DNA of 35,369 nucleotides, taken from NCBI GenBank assembly GCA_022784065.1, contig JALFUO010000087.1, forward strand, positions 1 to 35,369, read 5' to 3'. Below the pieces are notes generated by a model. It was not told where the DNA came from. It worked only from the letters and a program-made list of their open reading frames with translations, and made no database searches. Shown one piece after another: positions 8,001-15,750 of the stretch (position 1 is the first letter of the stretch; each line of letters begins with the position of its first letter). Source of the stretch: Bacteroidales bacterium. Its GTDB lineage: Bacteria > Bacteroidota > Bacteroidia > Bacteroidales > Bacteroidaceae. The position numbers and the translations under genes were made by a program.

Positions 8001-8882
8001 AACGGCAAGAGCGACGTGCGCATCTACCTCAACGGTAAGAAGATCGTGCAGTGCGCCAGCCGCGGCGCAGGTCCTAAGGACTGGAGAGGCGCCAAGTTCT
8101 ACGTTGGCGGCTCTATGACGAACCTCGCCAGCTTTACCGGTTGGGTAGACGAAGTGCAGATTTGGGACAAGGCGCTCACCGATGCCGAAGTGCTGCAAAG
8201 CATGCAGGGCTACAGCGCAGGCAATATCCCCGCAAACCTCAAAGGCTACTTCACTTTCGAGGAAAGCCGTACCGATGGCGAGGGCTTTATCTATTTCCCG
8301 AACCTCGGAACGGGCGCAGCAGGTGCTCCGGGCGCTTACATGACGATCGGCAAGTCTGAAAACGATGTGACGACCGACTATAAGCAGAACCAGCTTACCA
8401 CAGCCCTCGGCGTGCCTATGATTGAAGGCAATCAGGCCATCGCTTACGAAAGCTCCAAGTGGATGCTCGACGGCGCATTGCTCGACACCTCTGCCGACGA
8501 AGCCGCTACGGCCACGTATCACGAAAAGGGTACTTATCCCGTGACGCTCGTTGCTTCCAACTCTTGGGGCAGCACCACGAAGACCATTAGCGACTACATC
8601 GTAGTGACCAGCAGCACCGGCATCAACAACGTGCAGACCGAAGGCGGCTATATGGTTTACCCCAAACCCTTCAAGGATAAGGTGAACCTGCTCTTCGCAC
8701 AGGAAGGCAACTATCGCATGATGGTGTTCGACGCAAGCGGCAAGCAGGTAGGAAACTCCTACGTTGAGGCTGCCGCTGGCGAGGTGAGCGAAATTGCCCT
8801 CAATGGCGCGAAAGGCACTTACGTGATTACCGTGCTGAAAGACGGCAAGTGCGTCCGCTCCTTCAAGGTGAACAAGCAATAA
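5070..8882 (+). CDS. Secreted GH85 endo-beta-N-acetylglucosaminidase with LamG and T9SS sorting domain
   Basis: The 1270-residue protein begins with a signal peptide (MKTLKAFLLSSALVATGAWA, cut before Q21). Residues of about 100-450 match glycoside hydrolase family 85: FNLWQYINI, VAHKNGVKTGCTYFIDWG, YYGIDGICLNPEG and MFFLNYNWG. N206 and E208 in LNPE correspond to the Asn/Glu pair that performs substrate-assisted cleavage in this family. Such enzymes cut the chitobiose core of N-glycans. Beta-sandwich and Ig-like modules follow, with a LamG/concanavalin-like domain at about 850-1050, a PKD-like stretch near 1150 and a type A T9SS C-terminal domain at about 1192-1270 (VYPKPFKDKVNLLF). The enzyme is therefore expected on the cell surface or outside. 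The start is set by the promoter and signal peptide. It stands alone, with no SusC/SusD pair beside it. Confidence 0.92.
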   Translation: MKTLKAFLLSSALVATGAWAQSVPTHEAYVSYGMPSSIVDALKNWEPGKPFNGDANYKDENFFISRVPMKQKFLPGVYANQQITDATDKNLCWCAPTGEMTKKWGPMPRYNFDADNFNLWQYINIHSNWSNGWWRVPGAFNDVAHKNGVKTGCTYFIDWGASVNMANEPGKTLYELSAQDTKGNPIYAEKFINFLRYYGIDGICLNPEGTWGAAVYTRFMKFLAVCHRIAKEKGWPFHVDWYAFVSNTGALSDNGCTLSSYNDKWFHNDDLGQPVTDMFFLNYNWGESSLSTSVATAKAHGRSTFDVYAGFDMQGRGFGKYGNAGWETLMRYPVSIVVWGAHDRSQLYIGSTEGGQSDYAVQNEYQKKQELLFSGANRNVLNLPALNTGNTTTSFSDLASWHGYAKAVRERSTLSEVPFVTRFNLGNGRFMNNEGVTTWNHKWYNWGVQDLLPTWRWWIDNGDGKTVPAQAIEADFTYDDAWFGGSCLKFHGKTMRSDVRLFATKWNVASENDEFRLVYKVNSGKETGARLMVSKQGAENNFAFVALPDAEKQGEWHTATIKASALGLKGGDVIGCAGLSFQATPANYEILLGEFAFVPANFNETPATPQITYSEVMKRVYNRADFKVVFDMPFSGTRKAEYDGCPIYNEEVGAWYYEIFVKQGEKETLVTTTTSWAAYAVDAPLDVNNSKFQIGVRAVGKDGKTKSPITWTEEIESPLTLIETLTIDKDVIKPNETFTIGFEDPNHVASDFKIYNARTGAVVKTATGVLTMETSLPEVGSYDVEVTTNGVKKMNRSLILVSPEATGRLPQINSLAADKTTVAGGESVNFTASINKGDTYNGKPCTVSKSLYMQEPYQLTVDAGVMSEHTTNSYALWFKVEKFEHASLGTLLMTKVNRNYGGTWTESVWGEMWTAIRPAGYAKNNNIGRNNAENELSVSFDGPKAGTPRYEHNNDVDGLSDGYSLQPGTWYHVCVVKNGKSDVRIYLNGKKIVQCASRGAGPKDWRGAKFYVGGSMTNLASFTGWVDEVQIWDKALTDAEVLQSMQGYSAGNIPANLKGYFTFEESRTDGEGFIYFPNLGTGAAGAPGAYMTIGKSENDVTTDYKQNQLTTALGVPMIEGNQAIAYESSKWMLDGALLDTSADEAATATYHEKGTYPVTLVASNSWGSTTKTISDYIVVTSSTGINNVQTEGGYMVYPKPFKDKVNLLFAQEGNYRMMVFDASGKQVGNSYVEAAAGEVSEIALNGAKGTYVITVLKDGKCVRSFKVNKQ

Positions 8883-8905
8883 GGCATTACTGCCCATACA
8901 AAAGC

Positions 8906-8943
8906 AAATCGGGTGCGCCCCTTGTCGGCGCACCCGATTTTTT
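8906..8943. terminator. Bidirectional terminator between GH85 gene and flippase
   Basis: A perfect 14-bp stem (8906-8919 with 8927-8940, AAATCGGGTGCGCC) has a 7-base loop and T residues on the plus side. It sits between convergent genes, 23 bases after the GH85 stop, and can serve both strands. Confidence 0.92.
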
Positions 8944-8945
8944 AT

Positions 8946-8967
8946 GTCTTGTCTACTCGTCTACTCG
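8946..8967. repeat. Short solo 8-bp repeat units
   Basis: The units GTCTACTC and GTCTACTC after TCTT match the arm units of the 113-bp palindromic family. They lie between the terminator and the end of the convergent flippase gene. Confidence 0.65.
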
Positions 8968-8973
8968 AAAGAC

Positions 8974-10416
8974 TCAAAATCGGCGGCGAATAACAACATA
9001 AGAAAAGCAGAGAGAAAGCAGAATGCTTGCGCCGGGAACAAGCCATTGATAAATGCCCGGCAGGCAATAGGCGGCCCAAAGCCCGAGGCAGAGCAGGAGG
9101 AAATGGGCGATCGACAGCGCGGCCGTGCCCCGCTGGAAACGGAAACCGTAGTGACGCCCGTAAACAACGGAAAGATTGAGCAAGTCCAAGGCATTGGCAA
9201 CGGTGAGGCCGATGCCCGCGCCAATCAGTCCGCCCCAATGATAGCCTGCCGCAATGGCTACCACGAAAAAGGCATTATAAGCCGCCTCCATGAAGAAATA
9301 AACGGTAGAGTGGCCCTTCGCCAAGGTGAGGTAGGCGATAGGCGTGTAAATCGCCTTAAAATACATCGAGGGCAGAGCCAGCAGCACCATCGGCGCAACG
9401 GGCAGGAAATTTTCGGAATAAAGCAGCCTGATGAGCAGCGGCAGGAGCGGCATCATCAGGAGCAGCAGCGGCGTCATCAGCAGCAGGCAGATGTTGATTT
9501 GCCGGTTGATGGCCAGGTTGCACGCCGCCGCGTCATGGTGCGCCGCCGAGAGGCGCGGGTAGTAGTCGGCATCGAATGCCAAGAACACCAGCCGCGCGTA
9601 GCTCACCGTCAGCGTGCAGCCGGCGGCAAACAGGCCCAATTCGGCAATAGAAGAGGAGGAAGAGATATAAGTTCTGACAATCAGTTCTGCCAAAGCCGTG
9701 AGCACGCCGGCGGCCACGAAGCCTATGCCGAGCTTGAGCAGTGGCAGGCCGCATTTCAGGTAGCGCGTGCTGCGCAGCGTGATGCTCCACGGCACGAGGC
9801 GCACGGTGGCACTGAGGCAAAGCAGGTAGAGTGCCGCGCCCGAGAGCACGAGCGATGGCAGCACGCCGCCGAGGCCCCACAGCCAGTAGCACGCCACGCA
9901 GATGCACAGCGTGCTGAGCGCGCCCACGGTCGTGATGCGTGCCAAGAGCCTCAATCGCCGCAGGGCTTTAAGGATTGCCATCTCGCCGCCCGTCAGCGTG
10001 GTGGCTGCCGCGAGCAAGGAGAGCAGCATGAAGTGGACGGTATAGGCGGCATCGTGCATCACCAGGCGGCTCAGCAGCGGCGCGGCCGCTATGCCGGCAG
10101 CGATGGCCGAGAGTGCCGTGACGGCGAGCCACGAACGTATGAGCCGCACCTGCCGCGCCACGCGCTTGCCGTCGCCTGCCTCATGCAGTTCCGAGAGGCG
10201 GCGCACCGCCGAGAGCGAGAGGCCGCAGCCCGTGGCCGTGCTGAGCATTTCGGCAGTGCGCGAAAAGAGGTCGGCAAGCCCCACGCCCGCCGTGCCGATG
10301 AGCAGCGCGGCGAACTTGTTGCGCACCACGGAGATGAGCAGGGTGACGACTTGCACGCTGCCAAACAGCCCCGTATATTTCAATATATGTCTGTAAGAAG
10401 CAGGAGGCATCGGCAT
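8974..10416 (-). CDS. Polysaccharide flippase, Wzx/MATE-like
   Basis: The 480-residue protein is almost entirely hydrophobic, with about twelve to fourteen predicted membrane segments. It starts in the manner of Wzx-type exporters (YRHILKYTGLFGSVQVVTLLISVVRNKFAALLIGTAGVGLADLF). Family members flip undecaprenyl-linked glycans across the inner membrane; the substrate cannot be told from sequence. Its ATG overlaps the stop codon of the upstream dgt gene by one base (TAATG), so translation is probably coupled. No glycosyltransferase genes are adjacent, which is unusual for a glycan-locus flippase and suggests a housekeeping or orphan role. A bidirectional terminator follows the stop. Confidence 0.82.
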   Translation of the reverse strand: MPMPPASYRHILKYTGLFGSVQVVTLLISVVRNKFAALLIGTAGVGLADLFSRTAEMLSTATGCGLSLSAVRRLSELHEAGDGKRVARQVRLIRSWLAVTALSAIAAGIAAAPLLSRLVMHDAAYTVHFMLLSLLAAATTLTGGEMAILKALRRLRLLARITTVGALSTLCICVACYWLWGLGGVLPSLVLSGAALYLLCLSATVRLVPWSITLRSTRYLKCGLPLLKLGIGFVAAGVLTALAELIVRTYISSSSSIAELGLFAAGCTLTVSYARLVFLAFDADYYPRLSAAHHDAAACNLAINRQINICLLLMTPLLLLMMPLLPLLIRLLYSENFLPVAPMVLLALPSMYFKAIYTPIAYLTLAKGHSTVYFFMEAAYNAFFVVAIAAGYHWGGLIGAGIGLTVANALDLLNLSVVYGRHYGFRFQRGTAALSIAHFLLLCLGLWAAYCLPGIYQWLVPGASILLSLCFSYVVIRRRF

Positions 10417-11753
10417 TAAACTCCCGGCAGGGAGTGCCCGTTGATTTTTCTGTAAAGGTCGAGGGCGTAGACGTCCGTCATGCCCGAGAGATAGTCTAAG
10501 ACGGCAAAGATGCGCTCTGCGGGCCGTTCGGCAGTCAGTTCGTACTGCGGCGAGACTTGGCGCAGCAACAGTTCAGAGTATGCCTTTTGCGGCGACAGCA
10601 CCGCCTCTGTCATCAATCCGAGGAGCGTATATATAATATGGTATCCTGCGAGGTCGATGTCCGTCACGCCTTTGCAGTTGTAAATCTGCGCGGCGGCGAT
10701 TTTGGTGCAACGGCTGTAGGCAGCCTTCAAAGGCTCGGGCAAGTGGTCAATAAGCGACCCTTGGAAAGTTCCGCCGAGGATTTCTGCCTCGTGGTCGGTG
10801 AAGATGCGCACGCAGGCGCGTTCAAGAGCATTGATTACGCAAGAGCGGAGATACACGATGCGGTCGTCGGTGTCCGTGCAGTCTTCATACGCCGTCATCA
10901 GCCGTTCCTGCTCTTCGGGCGCAAAGAAATCGAGAAACAGGCGCGTAGTTGCCTCGTTGGAGAGTATGCGCAGCTTGTGGGCATCCTCTATATCCATGAT
11001 TTCGTAGCAAATGTCGTCGGCCGCCTCAACGAGATACACCAACGGATGCCGCGCATAGCGCACGCCCTCATTGCCCTTGTCTTCAAGGCATGGTATGCCC
11101 AACTCGCGGGCAATGTGCTCGAAAGTGTCGCGCTCGGATTCGAAAAAACCGAACTTGGCTTTCTTGGCAAGAGAAGAACTAAACGGATATTTTACAATGG
11201 AGGCAAGGGTGGAATAAGTCATCACGAAGCCGCCGCGCCGCCGGCCGTTGAAATGGTGCGTGAGTAGGCGGAAAGTATTGGCGTTGCCGTCGAAGCGCGT
11301 AATGTCGTGCCATTCGCCGGGTGTGAAGTCGAGCGTGTCTTTCATCTCTGCGCCGCGCCCCTCCGAAAAGAAGCTGCGAATGGCGCGCTCGCCCGAGTGA
11401 CCGAAAGGCGGGTTACCCATATCGTGGGCGAGGCAGGCGGCAGAAACCACTGCGCCGAATTCGCTCCAAAGTTCATCGGGATAATCAGGATAACGCTTTT
11501 TCAAAATATCGGCGACATCGGTGCCCAGAGAGCGCCCCACGCTCGACACTTCGAGGCTGTGCGTCAGGCGGTTGTGCACGAACACGCTGCCCGGCAGGGG
11601 AAACACCTGAGTCTTGTTTTGCATGCGCCGGAAGGCGGACGAGAAGATTAGGCGGTCGTAGTCGCGCTGAAATTCCGTGCGCCGCTCCGAGGCGGAGCGC
11701 TGCGTGCCTGCCTTGCCCCAGCGTTTGGAAGAAATGAGTTGTTGCCAATCCAT
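10416..11753 (-). CDS. dgt: Deoxyguanosinetriphosphate triphosphohydrolase (dGTPase)
   Basis: The 445-residue HD-superfamily enzyme hydrolyses dGTP to deoxyguanosine and triphosphate, affecting dNTP balance. Visible motifs are DYDRLIFSSAFRRMQNKTQVF, HNRLTHSLEVSSVGRSLG with the first metal His, CLAHDMGNPPFGHSGERAI with the HD pair, and YLVEAADDICYEIMDIEDAH later. The start at 11753 (MDWQQLISSKRWGKAG) is preferred over an in-frame ATG at 11777, because the latter lies inside the -7 box of a good promoter at 11775-11802. The gene ends in a one-base overlap with the flippase start, so the two form an operon. Confidence 0.95.
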   Translation of the reverse strand: MDWQQLISSKRWGKAGTQRSASERRTEFQRDYDRLIFSSAFRRMQNKTQVFPLPGSVFVHNRLTHSLEVSSVGRSLGTDVADILKKRYPDYPDELWSEFGAVVSAACLAHDMGNPPFGHSGERAIRSFFSEGRGAEMKDTLDFTPGEWHDITRFDGNANTFRLLTHHFNGRRRGGFVMTYSTLASIVKYPFSSSLAKKAKFGFFESERDTFEHIARELGIPCLEDKGNEGVRYARHPLVYLVEAADDICYEIMDIEDAHKLRILSNEATTRLFLDFFAPEEQERLMTAYEDCTDTDDRIVYLRSCVINALERACVRIFTDHEAEILGGTFQGSLIDHLPEPLKAAYSRCTKIAAAQIYNCKGVTDIDLAGYHIIYTLLGLMTEAVLSPQKAYSELLLRQVSPQYELTAERPAERIFAVLDYLSGMTDVYALDLYRKINGHSLPGV

Positions 11754-11774
11754 AAAAACAGCATTAAATCTCTG

Positions 11775-11802
11775 CAAAGTTAGGAAAAAGGCTGGATTTC
11801 AA
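11775..11802 (-). promoter_or_regulatory. Promoter of the dgt-flippase operon
   Basis: On the minus strand TTG (11802-11800) is followed by a 17-base spacer and TAACTTTG (11782-11775). Transcription would begin near 11768, about 15 bases before the chosen dgt start. Confidence 0.65.
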
Positions 11803-11824
11803 GGCAGATACGTTACTATAAAGT

Positions 11825-11880
11825 AGGGGCGTTTTGCACACGCAGACGCCCGCCGTGTGCGCCACAATCAAAACGCCCCT
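11825..11880. repeat. GTAGGGGCG-family long hairpin
   Basis: AGGGGCGTTTTG at 11825-11836 pairs perfectly with CAAAACGCCCCT at 11869-11880. Inside, GCACACG and CGTGTGC can extend the hairpin. This appears to be an expanded member of the GTAGGGGCGTTTTGC palindrome family also seen at 18023, 28014 and 30026. Confidence 0.8.
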
Positions 11881-11891
11881 CACAACGCAAA

Positions 11892-11923
11892 GCGGCGGAC
11901 AAGTCCGTTGCCTTGTCCGCCGC
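11892..11923 (-). terminator. Hairpin after the DUF5723-like gene
   Basis: A perfect 12-bp stem (GCGGCGGACAAG, 11892-11903 with 11912-11923) has an 8-base loop and lies 27 bases beyond the stop of the minus-strand gene. The following T run is weak, so it is a probable rather than certain terminator. Confidence 0.65.
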
Positions 11924-11949
11924 CCGGTGATTATGCTTTCCTGTCTGCC

Positions 11950-13359
11950 TTAGAGCGGGCAGGTGAAGCCCATGTTGATATTGGTGTTCATGTGGTTGAG
12001 AGGAATGCCTTGCTTGGCGAGTTTGCCTATCCAGCGGTCCGTGCCGATGAAGAAGTTGAAGTGCTTGGCGTGGAAGTCAGCCACCATACCCCAAGAGCCG
12101 CCCGTGGAAGAGAGTGCGCCGTTGAGGTTGAACTCAAACCATTTCGCGGGGCGGATATTTGCCGACAACATTCCCTGATGCCAGCTGTGTATGCCGGCGA
12201 AGCGGGAAGTGTAGAGGAAGCCGAAGCGCAGCTTGCGGTAAACGGGCAGCGTGTATTCTGCGCCGATGTTGAGCGTGGCTGCGAGTGCTTTGGTCTCTTT
12301 GCCTGTGCCATCGTCGTAGATAGAGAAGAGTTCTTCGAGGTCGTCGCCGATTTTCTCGAACTGGTCACCAATCTTTTCGCCGTTGTCGCCGTCTACATGG
12401 ATTTCATTTTGAAATCCGTCGAACTCCCATTGGCCTGCAGAGGATGCCTTGTTCACGTTCTTCCAAGCGATAAAGCCGAGGTCCGTGAGGGCGGCGCTAA
12501 GCGTGAGGTCGGGGAGCACCTTGTAGGTTGCACCGAGGTCGAAGGCCAAGCCGAAGCCGGGCATGGAGAAAGAGTAGTCGCCGAAGCCCGAGATGCGCGG
12601 ACGGCCGGTGCGCGGGTCGTTTTTCGAAGCATCTTCATGCTCAAACGGCATTTTACCAAATGCCATCGTTCCGCGAATATCGCCGTTAACGGCCCAGTGG
12701 TCGTTGCGCATGGTCAGGTCGAGGCGTTCCGACTGAATGTCAGCGTAGGCAAGACCAACGAGGAATTTCATCTTTGCGCCGACTTTCCACTTATCGTTGA
12801 TTTTATGCGAGTGCCCAAGGGCAATTTCCGCATAGTTCTGCGTGCGCAGGCCGATGTCGGTAAGCGAGTACTGTTCCTGCGAGCCAGTTTCCTTCATCAG
12901 TTCAAAGAGGCCTTTCGGCAGGTTCACGTTGGTATTCGAGCGCAGGTTAAGTTCGATGAGGTTCGTGCCGCCAAAGGCGCGGAAAGCCACAGAGAAGAGG
13001 TTGTAGTTGAGATAGAGGCCGAGGCGCGTGTTGTCGTGCAGCTCATCGAGGAACTTGTTCTTGTCCACGCCGGGGTTCATAAAGGTCGTCAGCGTGTTGC
13101 CATTGCCATAGCCGGGCATTCCGGGCGTGAGGTCGTACACGAAATTTTTAAGTCCGAAGTTACCCGTCGTTCCGATATTGATATTTCCGAGGAAGGGTAT
13201 GCCCACGTAGCCTGCCGAATCGAGGAGGGCGGGGTTCATCTGATGGCGGAAGTTGGAAGTCTCCATGAAATAGGAGGAGCGCAGTTCCTGCGCCGTGGCA
13301 GAAAGACCGGCTGCTGCCGCGAGGGTGAGGGCGGCGAGTGATTTTATGATAGATTTCAT
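11950..13359 (-). CDS. DUF5723-like outer-membrane protein
   Basis: The 469-residue protein begins with a signal peptide (MKSIIKSLAALTLAAAAGLSATAQ). The mature part opens with ELRSSYFMETSNFRHQMNPALLDSAGY, a pattern I associate with Bacteroidales DUF5723 proteins. Alternating hydrophobic and polar residues, many Gly and aromatic residues, and segments such as LGLYLNYNLFSVAFRAFGG fit an outer-membrane beta barrel. No enzymatic motif is seen and the function is unknown. It lies 49 bases downstream of the large lipoprotein gene on the same strand and is probably co-transcribed from the promoter at 15411-15441. The pairing of a barrel with a lipoprotein suggests a joint envelope role, but that is inference. 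Confidence 0.7.
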   Translation of the reverse strand: MKSIIKSLAALTLAAAAGLSATAQELRSSYFMETSNFRHQMNPALLDSAGYVGIPFLGNINIGTTGNFGLKNFVYDLTPGMPGYGNGNTLTTFMNPGVDKNKFLDELHDNTRLGLYLNYNLFSVAFRAFGGTNLIELNLRSNTNVNLPKGLFELMKETGSQEQYSLTDIGLRTQNYAEIALGHSHKINDKWKVGAKMKFLVGLAYADIQSERLDLTMRNDHWAVNGDIRGTMAFGKMPFEHEDASKNDPRTGRPRISGFGDYSFSMPGFGLAFDLGATYKVLPDLTLSAALTDLGFIAWKNVNKASSAGQWEFDGFQNEIHVDGDNGEKIGDQFEKIGDDLEELFSIYDDGTGKETKALAATLNIGAEYTLPVYRKLRFGFLYTSRFAGIHSWHQGMLSANIRPAKWFEFNLNGALSSTGGSWGMVADFHAKHFNFFIGTDRWIGKLAKQGIPLNHMNTNINMGFTCPL

Positions 13360-13408
13360 AATTGTATAGTCGTTTAATGGATATTACACATATAGCGGTC
13401 TTTTCTCA

Positions 13409-15259
13409 TTAGTTGAAGTCGCCGATGATTTGTCCGTTGAGGCGCAGGAGTATTTTGCTTAATTGCAGGTATTGCTCCGATGTCAGCTTACGCGTTTCGT
13501 CGGCGGGCTGGTCGGCTGCTGCCGACACTCTGAAGGCGAAGCGGTCTACGCGCGAGAGGTCGGAGGGTTGTTTGAACGTAACGTTTACGGAGAAGGGTGA
13601 AATCTTTTCGCCGTTGTTTGCCGGTGCGGCCTCGATGGTTCCGATTGCCGGTGTTGCAAGCGCGATTTCGTTGCCCCAGATGTCGAGTGCTTTAAGTTCG
13701 GCAATCAGCTTTAAGGGCACGGTGTTCTTTGCCTCTGCCGAAATGGTGACGCCCGAAGCCTGATAGTCTTTCAGGTCGTCGTTCATGCAGTCCGTGGTGT
13801 CGCGGTAGAGGATGTTCAACTTGCTGTTGAACTCAAAGGGGAGGAAGATTTCGTAGCCGATGCCGGCGTTGTAGTCTCTGCCGAGTGAGATGGTGTTCAG
13901 CTCGCCCTGCTTGATGCGCACGCTGCCATCGGGCATATCTACCTTGATGTTTTCGGGAATGGGGTCGATGAGTTTGCTGAGATTGGGCACATCGTATATG
14001 TTGGCACCTGCTTCCACGCCATCGGGGTCGTAGGGGCTGCTTCCCTGATAGAAGTAAACGCCCGAGCGGTCGTGCTTGTTGAGCGTGGCGTGGCCTGCCG
14101 CCTGCTTCGGGAAGTAGATAGTTTCGCAGGTAGGCTGCCCGTTCTTGTCAAGCCCCCACATCTTGCCTTGGAACTCAAACGACATCGGCACTTCCGACAG
14201 GTCTACATTAAATTTAATGGTCGGGTTGGCCACGTCGATCTTCACCGAGTTGTCTTTCAGGAAGTCGGGCAGCTGCTCGGCGATGTCGAAGGGCGCCACG
14301 TCGCCCACGTGTACCGTAGGATTGTAAACGCCGCTCACCTTATCTAGGGCTACGAGGATTTTCCCGTTTTCGGGCGCGCTGCCTTCGAGGGCTACGGTGA
14401 GGCGCACGTTGATGAATGAGCCCGTGCTGAGCGTCACGTTGCGCTTGGTGCAGATGTCGAATTTACCCTCCATCTTAATCTCGCCCGCCAGTTCGATTTG
14501 TTCGTTTTCGATAGTCATGCCGAGTTCGTCCTCCGAAAGCCTCACTTCGTCGAGCGATACGGTGCCGAGTTCCAGCCGGTTGGTCTGTGCCGAAGGCGAC
14601 AGGTCGTCGAAAGTCTTGGTCTGGCCGGTCAGTTCGTTACTCTTAATGAAGTCGGGGAAGGTGATTTTCATTCCCTCAATCCTTTTGATGTAAAAGTCCT
14701 GCGTCCCAGAGTTTGAGAGGATTTCGAGAATGAGTTTGAAGCGGCTCGAACTTTCCTTCGGCACGATGCTCTTGAGCGATACGATGTCGCCCATGATGCC
14801 GCTCATGCTGAAATTGAAGTCTTCCTTGGCTTCTACCTTTGAAAGATCGAAGCCCGGGATTTGGGACAGCGAGTTGCCGGCGCCCAGCGTAACTGGAACG
14901 GGGAAACCTGTTCTGTCGAAGTTGAACACCTCTACGGTAGGCGTCAGCTTGGCTTCGTCGATTTTCGTCGTCACGTCTTGCACGTGGTAGTTAAACGAAG
15001 TAGTGCCGTTTTGCACGAGGTAGAAAAGGTTGTTGCCGTCCACGTGCCAAAGGTCGTCCTCGTCCACGTTGAGCATATCGCCCAAATAAATCTTTTCGGT
15101 TGCGCCGAGCGTCATGCCGAGCCCGTCGCTGCCGAGTCCCATAGTAAGGTCAATGCTGTCTGTGTCGTACTTGTCGTCGACGCAGCCCGTGAATGCAAGA
15201 CCGCAGACCGCGCACAAAAGGCTTTTTGCGAGCAGCTTGATAGTTGTTCTGCGTGCCAT
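13409..15259 (-). CDS. Large surface or periplasmic lipoprotein of unknown function
   Basis: The 616-residue protein starts with a lipoprotein signal: a basic N region, a hydrophobic core and the lipobox LAFTGC with Cys26 as the expected lipidated residue. It continues with VDDKYDTDSIDL. The rest is hydrophilic and beta-rich, with repeated short strands (for example LELGTVSLDEVRLSEDELGMTIENEQIEL), and shows no catalytic motif I recognise. Asp residues directly after the Cys resemble a Bacteroidota lipoprotein export signal, so surface exposure is possible. It is the first gene of a two-gene unit with the DUF5723-like barrel. A well-matched promoter lies about 150 bases upstream, leaving a long leader of roughly 145 bases. 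Confidence 0.7.
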   Translation of the reverse strand: MARRTTIKLLAKSLLCAVCGLAFTGCVDDKYDTDSIDLTMGLGSDGLGMTLGATEKIYLGDMLNVDEDDLWHVDGNNLFYLVQNGTTSFNYHVQDVTTKIDEAKLTPTVEVFNFDRTGFPVPVTLGAGNSLSQIPGFDLSKVEAKEDFNFSMSGIMGDIVSLKSIVPKESSSRFKLILEILSNSGTQDFYIKRIEGMKITFPDFIKSNELTGQTKTFDDLSPSAQTNRLELGTVSLDEVRLSEDELGMTIENEQIELAGEIKMEGKFDICTKRNVTLSTGSFINVRLTVALEGSAPENGKILVALDKVSGVYNPTVHVGDVAPFDIAEQLPDFLKDNSVKIDVANPTIKFNVDLSEVPMSFEFQGKMWGLDKNGQPTCETIYFPKQAAGHATLNKHDRSGVYFYQGSSPYDPDGVEAGANIYDVPNLSKLIDPIPENIKVDMPDGSVRIKQGELNTISLGRDYNAGIGYEIFLPFEFNSKLNILYRDTTDCMNDDLKDYQASGVTISAEAKNTVPLKLIAELKALDIWGNEIALATPAIGTIEAAPANNGEKISPFSVNVTFKQPSDLSRVDRFAFRVSAAADQPADETRKLTSEQYLQLSKILLRLNGQIIGDFN

Positions 15260-15410
15260 AATAATGAAAGTGATTTTAAGGATGAATGAAATATTATCTT
15301 ATATAAATTCCGTGAAATCTGTTTGAGAAAAGGTGCAATACAGGATTTCACAAAAGCGTTTTCAGAAAAGAGAAGTGCCAAATAAGTGCTTTTGCAAGCT
15401 TTATTCGCAG

Positions 15411-15441
15411 CAAATATACTTATTTTCTACGCTTTTCCAAA
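15411..15441 (-). promoter_or_regulatory. Near-consensus promoter of the lipoprotein operon
   Basis: On the minus strand TTTG (15441-15438), 19 bases and TATATTTG (15418-15411) match the Bacteroidota promoter consensus at every defined position. Transcription would begin near 15404. Confidence 0.85.
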
Positions 15442-15499
15442 CGAAATTTAATAAAAATTGAGCAAAAGAACAAGATTTCCTATGGAAGCTGTACGCGGG

Positions 15500-15547
15500 G
15501 GATATAGTTTGCGGCAAGTTTTAACCGCAGACCGTTCAAACTATCCT
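15500..15547. other. Bulged inverted repeat upstream of the lipoprotein promoter
   Basis: ATAGTTTG (15504-15511) pairs with CAAACTAT (15537-15544). The pairing extends to GGAT/ATCC across a two-base bulge, with an inner CGG/CCG pair. It could be an operator or part of a small RNA; nothing shows which. Confidence 0.45.
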
Positions 15548-15648
15548 ATATGAGCGTGCGCACGCGCTCCGAGAAAAATTTTCCTTTCTGCAAGATAATT
15601 TTTCCTCTTTGCGCAGACAATTTTCACTATCTGCGCAGAAAGTTTTTG

Positions 15649-15732
15649 TTACAAAGTTTGTAACATGTATTACAAACTTTGTAACACGTGTTATAAACTT
15701 TGTAACAAGCATTACAAACTTTGTAATAAAAA
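15649..15732. repeat. Four tandem 21-bp palindromic repeats
   Basis: The units begin at 15649, 15670, 15691 and 15712 and are exactly 21 bases apart. Each carries the core TTACAAASTTTGTAA or a one-base variant, followed by a 6-base tail (CATGTA, CACGTG, CAAGCA, TAAAAA). The spacing is two helical turns, as in iterons or operator arrays. TGCGCAG motifs lie on both sides, at 15610 and 15631 on the left and 15758 and 15780 on the right. Confidence 0.9.
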
Positions 15733-15750
15733 ATATCTCCGAGAAAATAA

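Noticed and set aside
5100-8933. Very long open frame (1277 codons) antisense to the GH85 gene
   Set aside because: Its translation has no signal peptide, motif or domain, and it is the mirror of a convincing gene with strong codon bias in GC-rich DNA. Such antisense frames remain open by codon composition.
8944-10419. 491-codon plus-strand frame opposite the flippase
   Set aside because: Its translation is an unnatural run of charged residues (Glu, Gln, Arg, His), typical of the complement of a hydrophobic membrane gene.
11754-11777. Upstream ATG for dgt at 11777
   Set aside because: It lies inside the promoter's -7 box, so it would not be transcribed; the start at 11753 gives the normal N terminus.
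11857-13341. 494-codon plus-strand frame opposite the DUF5723-like gene
   Set aside because: Mirror of a gene with a clear signal peptide and barrel-like pattern; no family resemblance of its own.
15649-15732. CRISPR array
   Set aside because: Units are directly adjacent without unique spacers, and no cas genes are present. The same applies to the 8-bp arrays.
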